A DNA stretch of 64,000 bases, taken from contig CM049320.1 in assembly GCA_026874595.1 (NCBI GenBank), positions 50,358,714 through 50,422,713 of the forward strand. The letters run 5' to 3'. The notes below the pieces were generated by a model. It worked only from the letters and a program-made list of their open reading frames with translations, made no database searches and was not told where the DNA came from. The DNA is from Sipunculus nudus (Eukaryota > Annelida > Sipuncula > Golfingiida > Sipunculidae). Positions 13,152-25,753 of the stretch are shown one piece after another; positions within the stretch are counted from its first letter, which is position 1; every line of letters begins with the position of its first letter. The translations under genes and the position numbers were made by a program.

Positions 13152-14159
13152 GTTTTCGTCAGTAATGAAGCAATGATCTGCTCTCATTGCTTAAGTAACA
13201 ACATGCAACACAATGGAGGTTCAAAGTCCGTAACGAGATATTTTCTGTTATCGATTTCATGTTCCGCCGTGTTTAGCCAGAAGAGTGATCGATAAGAGCT
13301 CTCTATTTTTTGTGTATTAAGGTGGACCTCTTCCTGTATAAATTTTCACCATCACTGTAATACAAACACGTCTATGTAAGTATTATGGTGCAAAGAATAC
13401 ATATGGCTACAAATGCACACTTCAGCCAAGAAGTGTACTCAAATAATGACCCGTAGTTTTTGGGACCTCAGTGCGTATTATAGAGCAACACGTGTATAAA
13501 TTAAATACCCAAATAACACTGGCGGTAGATACGTCTTGTTGCGTATGACCTTAAGATAACAAGGTATCAACAACGTTTATAAGATTTTGACAACTTTATC
13601 ACCGTAGTGAAATGTATTGATCCTTTGTTTATGAAGTTGATACCGTGCCGCACACAGCTGCAATATGTCAAACTTTCCCCCATAATTACACAATTTATAT
13701 AAAATTCTTGAAAGCGTACTAACGTTTGGCCTTATAGACGGGTAATTTGTGCTATAAAATATACTTAGTTACTAACAATTTTTGCCATGTATAATGCTTA
13801 GCCAAAAGAACAAGTAATCGGGAATTCCAGTTGGAATTCAGAGTTTGATTGCATTTTGCAAGAACATTATATAGCATGCATTGCTTAACAAAAGGAGAGA
13901 CGAGGAGAATGTGACAAGTAAGGACATCATGCATAAGATGTTCCGCTGCTCAGACTGGTAATCCTTATGTTTTTTTTTCACGTTCTGTAAATATTTTAAA
14001 ATTAATTTCTTACTACAAATAAACATATATGCAATACACATCACCATAATGCATAATTTACACTTTTTTGTATATTAGCGTTATCTAAATAGTGTACGTC
14101 GTAGCATGTTATAGTTTAATTTTTTAATATATCCACACACACAAATGACCATATACATA
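13152..14159. other. Upstream of dioxygenase A, no gene recognised
   Basis: The 5' UTR and promoter of copy A should lie in the first few hundred bases. The two overlapping minus-strand frames at 13752-14047 have no recognisable domain. No convincing core promoter motif was seen. Confidence 0.4.
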
Positions 14160-14897
14160 TACAGTCGAACCCCTTTAATCCGACATTATCGGGGATTAAA
14201 ATTTTACATATAAATGAAGGACATTTGAAGAAGAATCCTAACAACAAGGAGAGAGCAATGCTTGCTGCAAATTTAATAAGAAAATTTAGAAAGAGTTACC
14301 TTGTCCTGTGTTTTTGTTATTTACGCGATAGCTCTTCGTAGTTAGTTGTTCAGGTCACACTCGTCATCATCACCCTGATCTTCTTTCTTACCATGCGACA
14401 CAATTTCATTAATGCCTGTGTCACTCAACATTACCAGCGTGAACCACATCAACTGCCGAGTGATATTGTTTCGCCGTCTGTTTGTTCTCGATTGGCATCT
14501 GAGCAATAATACGGGATAGCTCGGTAGTATCTTGCAGGGACACAGGAGGGAGCTGTTTTGTAGAATGTCTGGGTTTTGGTCGGGTTGGCGGATCATTGCT
14601 TATTAGTTACAAGCTCACTACGAATCCGCGATTATGTTTGCTCAGCCTGACGTTGGACTCATGCAATGACCAACAATGAGCAAGATGATGTTTTTGGCCA
14701 GGAGGTCATTAAGGCATGCCGGATTACTTACCGTTTATTGTAATTAGGGAAGTTTGTTCTCGCGATTGTGTCGGAGCCGGATAACACAAAATGCCGGACT
14801 AGGACCTAAAAATATAATGGACGGAAATCCTTCTCAAGGAAAATGCCGGTTTACGCCGAACGCCGGATTATCAAATGCCGGAAAAGAGGGTTATACT
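14160..14897 (-). mobile_element. pogo/Tigger-like DNA transposon relic
   Basis: The left end begins ACAGTCGAACCCCTTTAATC next to a TA. The right end, read on the opposite strand, begins AGTATAACCCTCTTTTCCGG, giving imperfect terminal inverted repeats of the pogo/Tigger type. A minus-strand frame at 14596-14342 ends in LSDTGINEIVSHGKKED followed by an acidic DDDEC tail, which resembles the C-terminus of Tigger/jerky-type DDE transposases. The catalytic core is missing, so this is a truncated, immobile copy. Further GCCGGATTA-like blocks near the right end (about 14715-14880) are subterminal repeats. Confidence 0.55.
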
Positions 14898-15534
14898 CAC
14901 ATACACATATGCAAAACACACATACCAGGTACTTTCATTTTTTTTTGCAAGTTACGACATTTTGAATAATGTTCTATCTTTCCTTTATTATTTCCTTTAT
15001 TATTCTATATCTCTCGTTTGCTGTAAAACTATATTAAATTAATCTAAGTTTAACATTGCCTAACTGATTAGGCTTTAAATGCCAGTTCTTTATAGAATAA
15101 CAAATGAGATTTGTTCTGTTCACTTGCGATATTAATGACTTTTGCGTTTGAGCGTTCAGCGTTGTGATTAAACTGCAAGATATTGGTCTGAAAGTTTAAA
15201 AGTTTGATACCACTTTACCAAGATTAAATTAACAGCCAAATGAAGCAGATTTCAGTACGACTAGAGTCTTTTTGAATTTGTAAAATCAAACTTAAGTAGC
15301 GGTTAGCCACCCATATGTGTAAATGTTTTGTCTATCAATCATTGTTAAGTACTTCCGCTATACCAGTCACATACATATTGAGCTACCAGTGGATCTGCCA
15401 GTAAAAAAATACGGCAAAAAGTTACAAGAACTGGTAGAATACATATCATGACAATAATTCATCCATACGTTTAAGGTGTTAAAAAAGATATATTTATATG
15501 GAACAGAGTAATCATTATGTTAATTAGCTTGGTA
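14898..15534. other. Intergenic, no gene recognised
   Basis: AT-rich sequence with no supported open frame. It lies immediately downstream of pseudogene A'. Confidence 0.45.
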
Positions 15535-17538
15535 TTAATAAGCCTCCGATTGCTCTTTGATCTTTTCCCTCATCTGGTCAAGGGCGTTATCTATCAGTTT
15601 CTCCCGAAAGAAATCCTTCCCATTCTTATCGCAAATGTCAATGTCAGCTTCCATCAAAGCAATGTTTGATACCTGTGGTAAGAAATCAATCACCATATAC
15701 ATATGGCAAATATAGGCGATTGATCAGGTAATCGTCGTAGGTTTAAATGTATCATATTAGATAAACATACAGTATTGCGTTATATTAAAAACAACTCGAG
15801 TCATATCATAAGGTATTTTATGGAATAAGTAATAAACTATAAACTGAAGGCATGTCTGATTAACCCCAGTTCGTTGGTAACCATAGTTGGTAAAACTTAC
15901 AATGGCTTCCTTTGGTAAACACCTACTGTAATCATACATTTATAGAGACAGTATGATTCCGCTGACATCATGATAAAGTGCGTGGACAAATACCTGCCTT
16001 TACTAAAGGTGTATATCTCGGGTGATGACTCTCTATGATAGGGTTGTTGGACGCTTTGTTGTAAGCGCACGCGTTCGCCCAGCGCCTCCTAGGGCTGCTG
16101 TTCTGGTCGCTGCTATGTAGAAGGTTACAGTGGCAGAAAGCTGCGTCCCCAGGTTCAAGCTCAAGATAAACTTGAGGTAACTGATCAGAAGCCCATTCCA
16201 CCCGCTGGGGGTCAGCTTGTACCTGCCCTGCTATTCAAGCCTGGAAATATAATCCAGATGACTTAGAATTTCACATATACGACCTGTTTGGTCAGTCCCC
16301 AGTGAGATGGGGTGCACTGCATCGCTTTTGCCTTTACATTTAAAAGCCAACCTAAAGGAACTCTGCTTTTGTGTTCAAATGCGGGTCCAAAAGTTCGATC
16401 TTAAAATAATCTAAAAATAACCAGCAAGAATCATACATTTTGCCATTCCCAGCTCTCAAGCAATTCGTTACAGTATATCCGTACATCTTGATATCAGGAT
16501 GTAGAAAAGTTTTCAAATCCCAATGATCTTGTAAGTGCTTTCGAATATGATAATTTTTATGAATGGATATATTTTTAAGAATATATTCATATTGGAAATA
16601 TTTGTATCGCATGTGCGTTTGAATTTTTTTTCAGACAAACTTCCTTTTAAAGTCACTGATTCGTACTTGAACCCCATCCGGTAAAGGGAGAGGTTTTATT
16701 ATCAGTTGGATGTGAAACCCTGAGCGAAGGACAAGGTGACCAGTAATAAATGTATCACCTGTTCTGCAGTGTTAACCACCTGTTCACACCTTGATACTTT
16801 GCCGGTTAAATCGTCTCCCGGATAATTCCAGAGGACCATTCCTACTGTTCTACCCTCTCCATCCTTTCTCTCAAAGCGATTGCTTAGGAAATTATGTTTA
16901 TCCACGAAGCTTAAGACTTTCTGTACTTCTTCTGAACTTAAAAGGTTCCTAAAATTAAGAAAAAATAGTATATAAAGATTGCACAGGCGCTTTCTGATTT
17001 ATGAAATAACGACAGATATGGCTGTTTTGGCGTAGAACATAAATATACGAACTAAGCAAGTTCAATATCCAGAAGTCAAGGTGATTTAGCAGAAGTCATA
17101 GCACCAAAAAGGTAGACCATACCAGTGAAGAACATGGAGATATTATAGCTAAGAACTCACCAATCTTTACGACAAATAATATTTGATCTTACAATATAGA
17201 CCTCATTGGTAGATATATTCTATCTCAAAAGAGCAAACTGAGAATGGATATTAGCACGAAACAATCTGTTGTTAAAAATAAGGAAATAAATAGACAAGAA
17301 GGAAGAATAAGAACGTCATATTAAATCCAAATTAAATAAATATGGCAAATGGACTGACTGATAATAAAGTTAAACTGCGATAAAACTTCAATAAAATAAT
17401 AGGTATTACTTTCATGATAAAAAGAAAATTTATTCGAAATATAAGACCATGTCTTACCTGACAATGACATACCATAACGATCAAATTCGTCCTTAACTTC
17501 AGGTTTAACAAAAAAGTTACTGTCATATTGGAAGTCTG

Positions 17539-17599
<61 letters not shown>

Positions 17600-18527
17600 C
17601 AGATAAATAAGATTATCGATGTTCATAATTTGATACTTGAGTCGTGCACTCCAACTGATATTCGGTTTATTTTTTGCTCCCTGAATGTTATATTTCATAT
17701 GATATTCTATGTAAACACAATCGCTTTCATAATAAAAGCAAATTTGGCTTAACCATTAAAGCTTGATAGTGTGACAAAAAGTGTCAATATTGAATGTCCT
17801 TATTGAAGTACTATTGAACAAGAAATTCTAATTGTGTTTCACTAAAATTATATTATATACTTTTTTAACATTTATTCAATGATTTTTAATAATTTCTATC
17901 AAATGGTGAAGTATAAACGATTTTTCTCATTTGACATTAACCTGGAGCCTATAAACATCTATCCGTTATTATATCCTTTATTCCAAAGTATATGACCTAA
18001 TTCATTTGGTTTTGAAACCAGAATCCACACGCGCGCAGCATTAAACATATTAGACTTTAAAACCTGTTCATTTTCGGATATGTTTCCTGTTCAGTATAGG
18101 TGCCACCATTTGATGTCTCGGCTAAATACGAATAATACTACAAAGACCATTGTATTATTAAAATGACAACATCACTCATTAAAATAATGCAATGAGAAAT
18201 ATATATGTGTCAGTGTATCATTTGATGTAGATCAATCTGATAAAAATACGTTTTTCGCACTTCTCTATATTGCCGATATATTAATAAATTTATGAACCGT
18301 TACTTGTCAGACTGTATTTAATATTTTCCAGGGCTAATTTTAATTACACACCAGTATAATTGCTAATAAGACTATAGACCACTTATAACACCGGGAAGAA
18401 AAGTTATGAGGATAGGCACACAAATATGCTGATTCCAAATATACATATGCCCATTCTAAAAGAATGGAGCCCTCTCAACGTGCAGGTAAATGATAAATAT
18501 AATCAAACCTTGTGGAGAAGAAGCCAT
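15535..18527 (-). pseudogene. PhyH-family dioxygenase pseudogene, copy A' (exons 4-5 missing)
   Basis: Minus-strand exons matching copy A are 18527-18509 (MASSPQ start), 17535-17458, 16948-16759, about 16236-16008 and 15672-15535. The damage is clear. Exon 2 is 78 bp instead of 79, a 1-bp deletion near its 3' end (about 17473), which shifts frame. The exons equivalent to 4 and 5, which hold the H-x-D iron ligands, are not found in the roughly 520 bp between exons 3 and 6. Exon 6 lacks its first 50 or so bases (the LRGSHLFGRVDHIPV segment) and has a TAG just upstream of the surviving part. The distal His region reads LLHSSDQN. Exon 3 and exon 7 remain open and well preserved, so inactivation looks recent. 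No catalytically competent protein can be made. Confidence 0.85.
17543..17598. repeat. (TA)n microsatellite at the intron 1 acceptor of dioxygenase A'
   Basis: A TA run of about 55 bp ends a few bases before the exon 2 acceptor on the minus strand, the same position as in copy A. Confidence 0.85.
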
Positions 18528-21008
18528 GACTTTTTTTGCTCCGGCTTACTAATGTCTAATGCCAGAATTTAAGTTGCGACTTTATATATCACAATGCAGG
18601 TACTAAGTCCGTAAAGGTTATTATATATTATTGGATTTATTCTTAGCCAGTGATATCGACTAATGCACCTTATCCGTTTGCCCGATGGCTGCCCGACACA
18701 GTGGACTTTGCAATGAAGACAATTCTACCTTCATCCCCCAGCCGAAGAGTTTACTTGATATTCTGTGTTAGAATTATGCAGTATGGTCTTATCAGAAGGT
18801 CCCCCGTTATCAGGTAGCCCACGAGGTGTAAATGATAACAGTTGTCCTTGGATCTTACATAGGGGCTTGTCCAACGCGCTATTATGACGGCCGATTTCGA
18901 GCAACAGGTCAAGTAATATTAGGTTGCGCAGCTCTTCTTGGTTGAAGTTAACTTATTTATAAGTTGTTAGTCTCACTTCTTCGTAATTTAAAATTAAAGA
19001 CAGTTTTAGTAAGTTGTTTAAAGTAGGATAAGTAGTAATACAGGAGATTAAGGGCAGTGGCTGCACCAGAATTTTAAAAGTGTCTGTGGTGTGTGTGTGT
19101 GTTAACGGGGGGGGGGGGGGGGGGGGGAGCTTTAGCGGCTTGGGTCCGGGGGCCCGCCTTAGGGCAAAGCCCCCTCCCCCCGCAAGCTCTAAAGTTTTTA
19201 GCATATCTCAGGATGAAAATTAGGTCTCAGGATAGGTATATTTTGCTTTAAAATGCATCATCCAATATAAAAATTCAATGACAACGTGAAAACCTGGAAA
19301 GAGACATTACTTAAATGCTAATAATGAGCAATAGGTTGACACTTTTTAAATATTTATTTTCTTTAGAAAGTTGAATACAATATGTATATAAACAGAGAGT
19401 ACATCTTAGGCGTATTCTATTAATGCATAATCGTTTTTTTCAAGAGTGTGAGCCCAGTTCCAGATGCTCTTCCATGTTTTCTTCCCTGCTTAATTGTAAT
19501 TAAGGATAGGTTTTTTTTTATCAGCGTGGCAAGCCTAGCGCCATCTGTCGTCGAGCTTAGAAAAATATATTTAATATGTTAAACTGGCGTGATGTTTCAC
19601 AGTTTTAAAGTCGTTCCACAAAAACCTGTTCGTTCAGCATTTGTTGGAAATCCCGGAAGCCCATGGGCAATCCAGGAAACGCCTAGCGAATGTAGTAGTA
19701 AAGTATAAAAGTGAACACATGACAGAAGTGGGCAAGCTGATGTTAAGTGATGTGTCAGTGGCACTTACATGTCGCCAATGTTCGACGTTATCGGTCATTG
19801 AGGTTTGTATCTTTAAGAATGCCGAAACGTCAAGTAAGTCATTTGGATAGGAGCAGGTATGACGCCAAAGGTAGCCAGCTGATACAGTCAGAGCCCATTT
19901 AGAGACACGGGAATAGGTTTGCGACATTTGCCAATTTGTGTTCCGATTTTGGGCTTACATATCATTATAAATCAGTACAATATACAGAATGCTGATACAA
20001 TGTTATTCCCAGCGGTTGTAAATATATTAAAGTTTAGTATAAAAATGAACATACGACCTTAGTCTTATTAAACATATACTGTTTTCAAAGTTGAAAAGAG
20101 ATAATCTGAGTAGGTGAGACAAAGAATGAACAAACCAATGAGAGTAAACCCATATATATGCTCCCCTCATCAAGATGCCAGAGGTTCCAAATTGTTTTCT
20201 GAAGGCAAGTCTGTAACCATTGTTTTTCTTCTTTTCGTCCATTATTACATTCTAAAATACAGTTTTCAGAATCAAGGTAGAACAATCATCTTGACCTGAC
20301 ACTAAACACCACCTTGTTTCTGTTAAATGCAGGTGTGCTCTTTTTATATTTATAATTGTCATGAATGTTCGTCCTACGTGTATGAACTAATAAACTATTA
20401 TATTTAACTATTTATCATATACACGGTGTCGGTATTTGAAATCTGTAAAACAATGCATGTTCCCTTTTGCAATATTTATTTACTAGAGGCTACTTAAACT
20501 AGCGTATCCCTTGTAATGAAAAGCAGTATCAAAAGCACTTGAAAGGGATTACAATCAAAGCCAGGTAACGTTCTGACTGCTATGTATTTGTTTGGCGTTT
20601 AGTACGATTGATGATCGGCTTTAATCATAATGGACGAATCGAGAATACTTGGTGTTCGTATAACATTGAGTTGTATACTACTTTTTGAATGAGGTGTTTT
20701 ACATGTAAAAGGAAGGTTAGTGTGATGATACGGATAATACTAATGCCACGGGACTCTAATGCCTACACGGCTTCGTTAAGAAATTCTTTGGGTTTGTCAT
20801 AACAAATAGCATGCAAGCCTCACTGCCCGGAATTTTTCCTTGATAATATCTTTAACCTTTATCTGGTTTGAGTGCCTATTTTGCCCCTAAATGGAGAGTT
20901 TATATTATTGAATTGAAGTTAAATTAAAGGGCTTACTAGTCCCATGGGACATTGCAACAATATCACATGCTTGATGTTTTCTTTATGGTGTTCTTCCCGA
21001 GAGTGTGG
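18528..21008. other. Intergenic between dioxygenase A' and kringle gene K1
   Basis: No supported gene. A 69-97 codon pair of opposing frames at 19634-19927 and three overlapping short frames at 20027-20299 show no domain, signal peptide or splice context. The dioxygenase A' promoter side is at 18528. A G/C-rich hairpin-like repeat lies at 19105-19200. Confidence 0.4.
19105..19197. repeat. G-run with C-rich inverted partner
   Basis: Poly-G of about 20 bases (19107-19127) is followed by GAGCTTTAGCGGC, a GGGGGCCC centre and then GCAAAGCCCCC...CGCAAGCTCTAAAG. The flanks GAGCTTTAG and CTAAAG/GAGCTT-like arms pair with each other, so the segment can fold back. It probably belongs to a dispersed G-rich repeat. 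A second G-run sits at 56287-56300. Confidence 0.5.
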
Positions 21009-21051
21009 ATGATTTATACCTTTTCACTCATCCTGGTCTGTACAGCTCAAG
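21009..21051 (+). CDS. K1 signal-peptide exon
   Basis: ATG at 21009 opens MIYTFSLILVCTAQ and the exon ends AAG before GTATGC, phase 1. Length and phase match the K2 first exon (50749-50794, MLMYLLSVIAASAVQ). The hydrophobic run followed by a short polar end is a normal secretory signal. Confidence 0.6.
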
Positions 21052-21116
21052 GTATGCCCCATGAAGTTGACCATTTAACGGTGGACATGAATTAAAAGAA
21101 ACTCCTTATACTGTTT

Positions 21117-22100
21117 CCGTATAATTGTAATACTTGGTAATGCATTATATATATTGTGTTTATACTATAATATCAATAATAACATTAAAAAATATGCAAC
21201 TCCATCTCGACGAAAGTTTAATTTGCAGCACATACAACGACTAATATCAGAATATATGTATTCTAGTATAGATTAAAAAATACATATGATTTTTTATAAT
21301 TACAATCATAACTCATAAATATATATTTAACTTAGGAACAAGAAGTACAACGAAATGTGGCAAATGTGTAAACGATGGGACGGTAAATTTCCATTCCCAA
21401 AAATATTGATGATAAAAATTCCCAGATGAAACAATATACTTTTTCCGTATAATTGTAATACTTGGTAATGCATTATATATATTGTGTTTATACTATAATA
21501 TCAATAATAACATTAAAAAATATGCAACTCCATCTCGACGAAAGTTTAATTTGCAGCACATACAACGACTAATATCAGAATATATGTATTCTAGTATAGG
21601 ATTAAAAAATACATATGATTTTTTATAATTACCATCATAACTCATAAATATATATTTAACTTAGGAACAAGAAGTACCACGAAATTTGGCAAATATGTAA
21701 AGGATTGGACGGTAAATCACCATTCCCAAAAATATTGATGATAAAAATTCCCAGATGAAACAATATACTTTTTCCGTATAATTGTAATACTTGGTAATGC
21801 ATTATATATATTGTAATTATACTATAATATCAATAATAACATTAAAAAATATGCAACTCCATCTCGACGAAAGTTTAATTTGCAGCACATACAACGACTA
21901 ATATCAGAATATATGTATTCTAGTATAGGATTAAAAAATACATATGATTTTTTATAATTACCATCATAACTCATGAATATATATTTAACTTAGGAACAAG
22001 AAGTACCACGAAATTTGGCAAATATGTAAAGGATTGGACGGTAAATCACCATTCCCAAAAATATTGATGTTAAAAATTCCCAGATGAAACAATATATGAC
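21117..22100 (+). repeat. Three tandem copies of a 328-329 bp unit containing intron plus the front half of a kringle exon
   Basis: CCGTATAATTG starts units at about 21117, 21445 and 21774, so the periods are 328 and 329 bp. Units are nearly identical over their whole length. Each contains intron sequence, then the acceptor-like TTAACTTAG, a degraded kringle start (about GGAACAAGAAGTAC onwards), and breaks inside the exon at GATGAAACAATATA. Copies 1 and 2 run from that breakpoint into the next unit; copy 3 runs into the second half of kringle a at about 22097. High identity implies a recent event. Confidence 0.85.
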
Positions 22101-22203
22101 GCTGAAAATTACTGCAGGAATCCCGACAACAGCCCAGACGGACCATGGTGTTATACAAATGACCCAAATTCAACCCGCGAAACATGCGGTATTCTTCCTT
22201 GTG
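22097..22203 (+). pseudogene. K1 kringle a, C-terminal half
   Basis: An open frame gives [20 protein letters not shown] and then [10 protein letters not shown], ending at a GTGAGA donor. It matches the K2 kringle a end (ESCGIPPCG). The upstream half is out of frame in all three repeat copies and lacks the first Cys segment. Confidence 0.75.
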
Positions 22204-22696
22204 GTGAGATGTTATAATCTGGTCTCGTTTTCATTGACCCAGCTGTTTTTTTATTCATTTTAAAATAAACAATATAGAATATTTAAAAGCAATTTACACA
22301 TGAATACTATCCTACTTTAGCCAGTTTTAAAACTGCCCTTGCATGTCTTAACGTAATTTTGTTTCTTGATCCTTTAAAGCAGTTATGAATGGTCCGTAAG
22401 TGTTTAATGTATAGTTAGCAAGTATTGGATGACCGTCCTAATACTCTTTCAGAGAATAATTCTGCAAAGTCAGCTCTTTTGATTATATACTTTGCTCGTA
22501 AATTGAGATATGTAATCAAACATTGAATTCGTCAGCTTTTTATTCCAAGCAACGATCCAGCCTACATTTTGTGTTAGGGTCATGTCTGGTACATTTTTGT
22601 TTTGGACAGGTCATGTTCTATAAACTGATGACACACTTGCCAAGTTATGAAAAACATACATATTCTTTATAAATAAATTATTCCTTGTGATTGCAG

Positions 22697-22945
22697 ATTG
22701 TGAAATAACAAGGCAGGGGACAGAGTATATCGGAAAAATAAACCAAAATGTAAAAGTGAGGGTTTGTCAGCAATGGACACTGGACTTGCCAAATATTCAT
22801 AAGCGCTACGATACCAGTAACTTTCCCGACCACAAAATGGAAGATTCTAAAAATTATTGTCGTAATCCTGACGGCAAAACTGGACCATGGTGCTTTTCAT
22901 TGGTCATTCCTGAATATGCTTACTGTAACATACCACACTGTGTTG
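22697..22945 (+). CDS. K1 kringle b exon, intact
   Basis: 249 bp, acceptor TTGCAG, donor GTTAGA, phase 1-1. It encodes an 83-residue kringle with six Cys (DCEIT, VCQQW, NYCRNPDG, GPWCF, AYCNI, PHC) and the central LPNIH/FPD loop. The closest local relative is K2 kringle b at 51943-52185, which shares the PNIH segment. Confidence 0.75.
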
Positions 22946-23219
22946 GTTAGAGTCAAGAATAATAACCCAACTGTAAATACGTATATTGTAACAAGATATT
23001 TTCTCAAGGGATGGCACCAGTAAACTACAACTGTGCACTCAGAGAATACACACCTTCACCAAGGCATCTCATTCCCCCATATGGCATTGTCTGAAATGTG
23101 TAATAACCCAGTAGGACAATCACTGAACGTTATAGCACACTGACTTTGAGCGGCATCTTGTGGAAAAAAAAATTAATATGGCAGCTCATTTTACCCATAT
23201 GACATTGAGAGATATGTAG

Positions 23220-23375
23220 CATTTTTTTTCTCGATGATGCGCAGGTCCAGATGCAGATCCGGATCACCCCAAAATTTATTCAGTTGTTACTTGAAATTTT
23301 CACAAAAATCCGTTAATAACTTTTAGAGTAATGTTGCCAAAAAATAACCCCTTCACCTTGGGGAGGTTATGATGC
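23220..23375 (+). mobile_element. Degraded interspersed-repeat tail (non-LTR or SINE 3' end type)
   Basis: The segment reads GATCCGGATCACCCC, AAAATTTATTCAGTTGTTAC, AAAAATCCGTTAATAAC, TTTTAGAGTAATGTTGCC and GGGGAGGTTATG in order. This string of blocks matches, from memory, the conserved 3' region of a very common marine-invertebrate SINE/RTE-type repeat. No tRNA head or coding part is present. It lies in the K1 intron between kringles b and c. Confidence 0.45.
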
Positions 23376-24175
23376 TCTTTTTACCAATGTATTTACAATA
23401 ACATTCTATCACAGGAACACTGTTTCCATTTCGCTAAAACAAAATAATTTCACCTCTAATAATTGTACGACAGTAAGCAAAGTGCCTGCAGACTATTTCA
23501 AGAAACCTTTAAGAAAACTTTTCGCGACAGTGGTTTAATTGGATAATTCACAAAATCTTTTATATTAAATTAAAAAAATGGCGCTATTGCATGCATGTAT
23601 GATCTTGTGTTGATTAAGGGAATCATAACTTTGGAAAAAGGTATGGAATTGACTAATTCCTTCCTACATTATTTAGTGGATTGCCGAGAATACACAAAAT
23701 TTCTCTGCGTTGAGCTGAAGTACGATTAAAGCTAAAGTTTAATTGAAAAGATAGATATTTTAAACTTTTAAATCGTTCAATGTTAGAATACTGTATGAAG
23801 CTGAGAAGCAAAAACAGCAGTTACCGTATTTAACAATAACCTAGTTCGAAGGCATCCTATTAATATTATCCTAAAGCCGCTATTAAAAAAACTTCCTGTT
23901 AATTCTCTTCCTGTTAACGCGTGCTTAAATAATATGCCTTATTATCTTGAGTCAACATCATGTTAAACCGACCTGCGAAACATCAAGAGATGTGCCGGAT
24001 ATATAATTTCTGCTATGTTAAAGAAAATAACAATTCTTACTTCGTTATAACACGCAGGAAGTGGTAACGTGAAAGTTTACGCTGGAAAAAAGGTAGCGTA
24101 TAATCATTGTCCATTGATTTTAAAAGTAAATGTGATAAACGTTATCAACATGTAATGTTACAATTGAATCCTCAG

Positions 24176-24265
24176 TTTGCCGAGCAGACGAGCTAGGACG
24201 AACGTACATAGGTCAACCTCAACACACAAAGAGTGTCATCCTTTGCTAGAGGTGGGATTCACAAG
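24176..24265 (+). pseudogene. K1 kringle c fragment with in-frame stop
   Basis: After acceptor CCTCAG the frame reads CRADELGRTYIGQ, then a Cys codon directly followed by TAG (24247-24249) and RWDSQ. It aligns with K2 kringle c (CRTDEIGSSYIGE, PCKRWES). A single CAG or AAG to TAG change explains the stop. Similarity is lost after about 24265, so the second half is deleted or replaced. Confidence 0.7.
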
Positions 24266-24822
24266 TTAATATATGAATCAATTCGTCATTGGAGGAAAAG
24301 GAAAGAACATTTTCCGATTTGGAAAATACGTGCAAAGTTTCACATTTTGATAGGAAATGAATGTAGTATCCAAGGCCAGGACATCTATACCCCTGCAGAT
24401 TACATAATTATAAATGAAATAAGATATGTGTTGTAATATGATTACTCTTTCATTAAGAGATAATATAATAGACGTGAAATATACGTCTAATACATATTTT
24501 TGAAGATATTAAGGTGCGTGGTAGGGATTTCATTATCACTCAAATGCTTCATATACCTGATGTGGCCAGCTGTTGCATGTGCATACAAAAAACATTAACT
24601 AATGGGATAAGGTTCATAAAAGTAACATTTTGCCCATGGGAAAGTTCACACATGGAATCCTAAATCACTTTACCTAGGATTTGGAACCATTCGGTTGAAT
24701 AAGCATCTTCAAAAAAATAATTCTGTCTGTTGATGAGGAATGATTCTCCTTTGACAAGATCCAGCAATTGTAATTTATGCTGCTTCTTACAAGCTGATTG
24801 CTTCAAATGTTATATACAACAT

Positions 24823-25074
24823 ATTGTAATATAGGGAAGCGCAACAACAGCTACTCAGGTACAGCCTCTTCGACCGTGTCAGGTAAAACGTGTCAGCGAT
24901 GGGATTCCCAGAATCCTAACAACCACTGATTCACTGACTCGGCCCTCTTCCCTGACGCAAATATTGAAGAATCAGCGAACTACTGCCCGAATCCGGACGA
25001 GACGGCTTCTGGTCCCTGGTGTATAACCACAGACCTTGGCAAAACACGTGAATTATGTCCGATCAAACATTGTG
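24823..25074 (+). pseudogene. K1 kringle d with in-frame stop and lost acceptor
   Basis: 252 bp, the same length as K2 kringle d (53532-53783). It reads GKTCQRWDSQNPNNH, TGA (24927-24929), then FPDANIEESANYCPNPD, SGPWC and ELCPIKHCG with a good GTAGGT donor. The expected acceptor AG is replaced (ACAACAT before the first Cys segment). Arg to Pro in CPNP is also unusual for kringles. Confidence 0.75.
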
Positions 25075-25499
25075 GTAGGTGCTCTTATTGAAATATACAA
25101 TAAGGTAAACTAATTAGTAAAATACATGTACACATCAACTTATATCTCAGTATCTTAAACAGCGTGCTGTAAATGCTGTAGACATCGGGAGAGTTTAACA
25201 GAAAAAAAGACAGCTATCGTGAGAATACCTAACGATAAGGGTTCGCACATCTGATTAAACTAAACGCTTAATAGTGTTATGTACTACATCCACTGCGATG
25301 TCTTTTTCGCTAACATTTAGAGTTTAGAATTGTTTACTTAATTTATCATTCATCAACAATTAGGTAGGACCCCAAAAAATATTATATTATGGCAATTAAT
25401 GTGTTATTAAACATGGTAAGATACGACAATTACATATAGAAAGAAAAATGAGGGAGAAAAATATATATATAAAAAAAATATATATTTTCCCTATTGCAC

Positions 25500-25753
25500 A
25501 ATGTAAAATTACAACGAGTGGGATTGAATACGCCGGGAAGATCTCAAGATCCCAGGCAGGTCGTCCGTGTCAACGTTGGAATACTCAGTTACCTCACAAA
25601 CACAATGACGATGATCCTTTAACATTTCCAGATACATCACTTGCCGAAGCAGCAAATTTCTGTCGTAACACATACATGACTGAAAAAGGTCCGAAGTGTT
25701 TCACGACTGAGTCGTTCGATAGATCGGACTTTTGCCGAGTACCATTGCTATGT
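25500..25753 (+). pseudogene. K1 kringle e with mutated splice acceptor
   Basis: The frame matches K2 kringle e: KITTSGIEYAGKISRSQAGR, PCQRWNTQLPHKH, FPDTSLAEAANFCRN, TTESFDRSDFCRVP. The base pair where AG should precede the exon is AC (25498-25499), the core GPWC is GPKC, the NPDG loop is replaced by NTYMTE and the K2-type GTAAGT donor after the last Cys is gone. There is no internal stop within the kringle. Confidence 0.7.

Noticed and set aside
16352-16612. 86-codon minus-strand frame between A' exons 3 and 6
   Set aside because: Checked as a candidate for the missing dioxygenase exons 4-5. It contains neither the HYHTK/WHQD segment nor the NGC-PDML segment.
18953-19204. 83-codon minus-strand frame with a proline run
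   Set aside because: The proline stretch is the translation of the poly-G/poly-C repeat.
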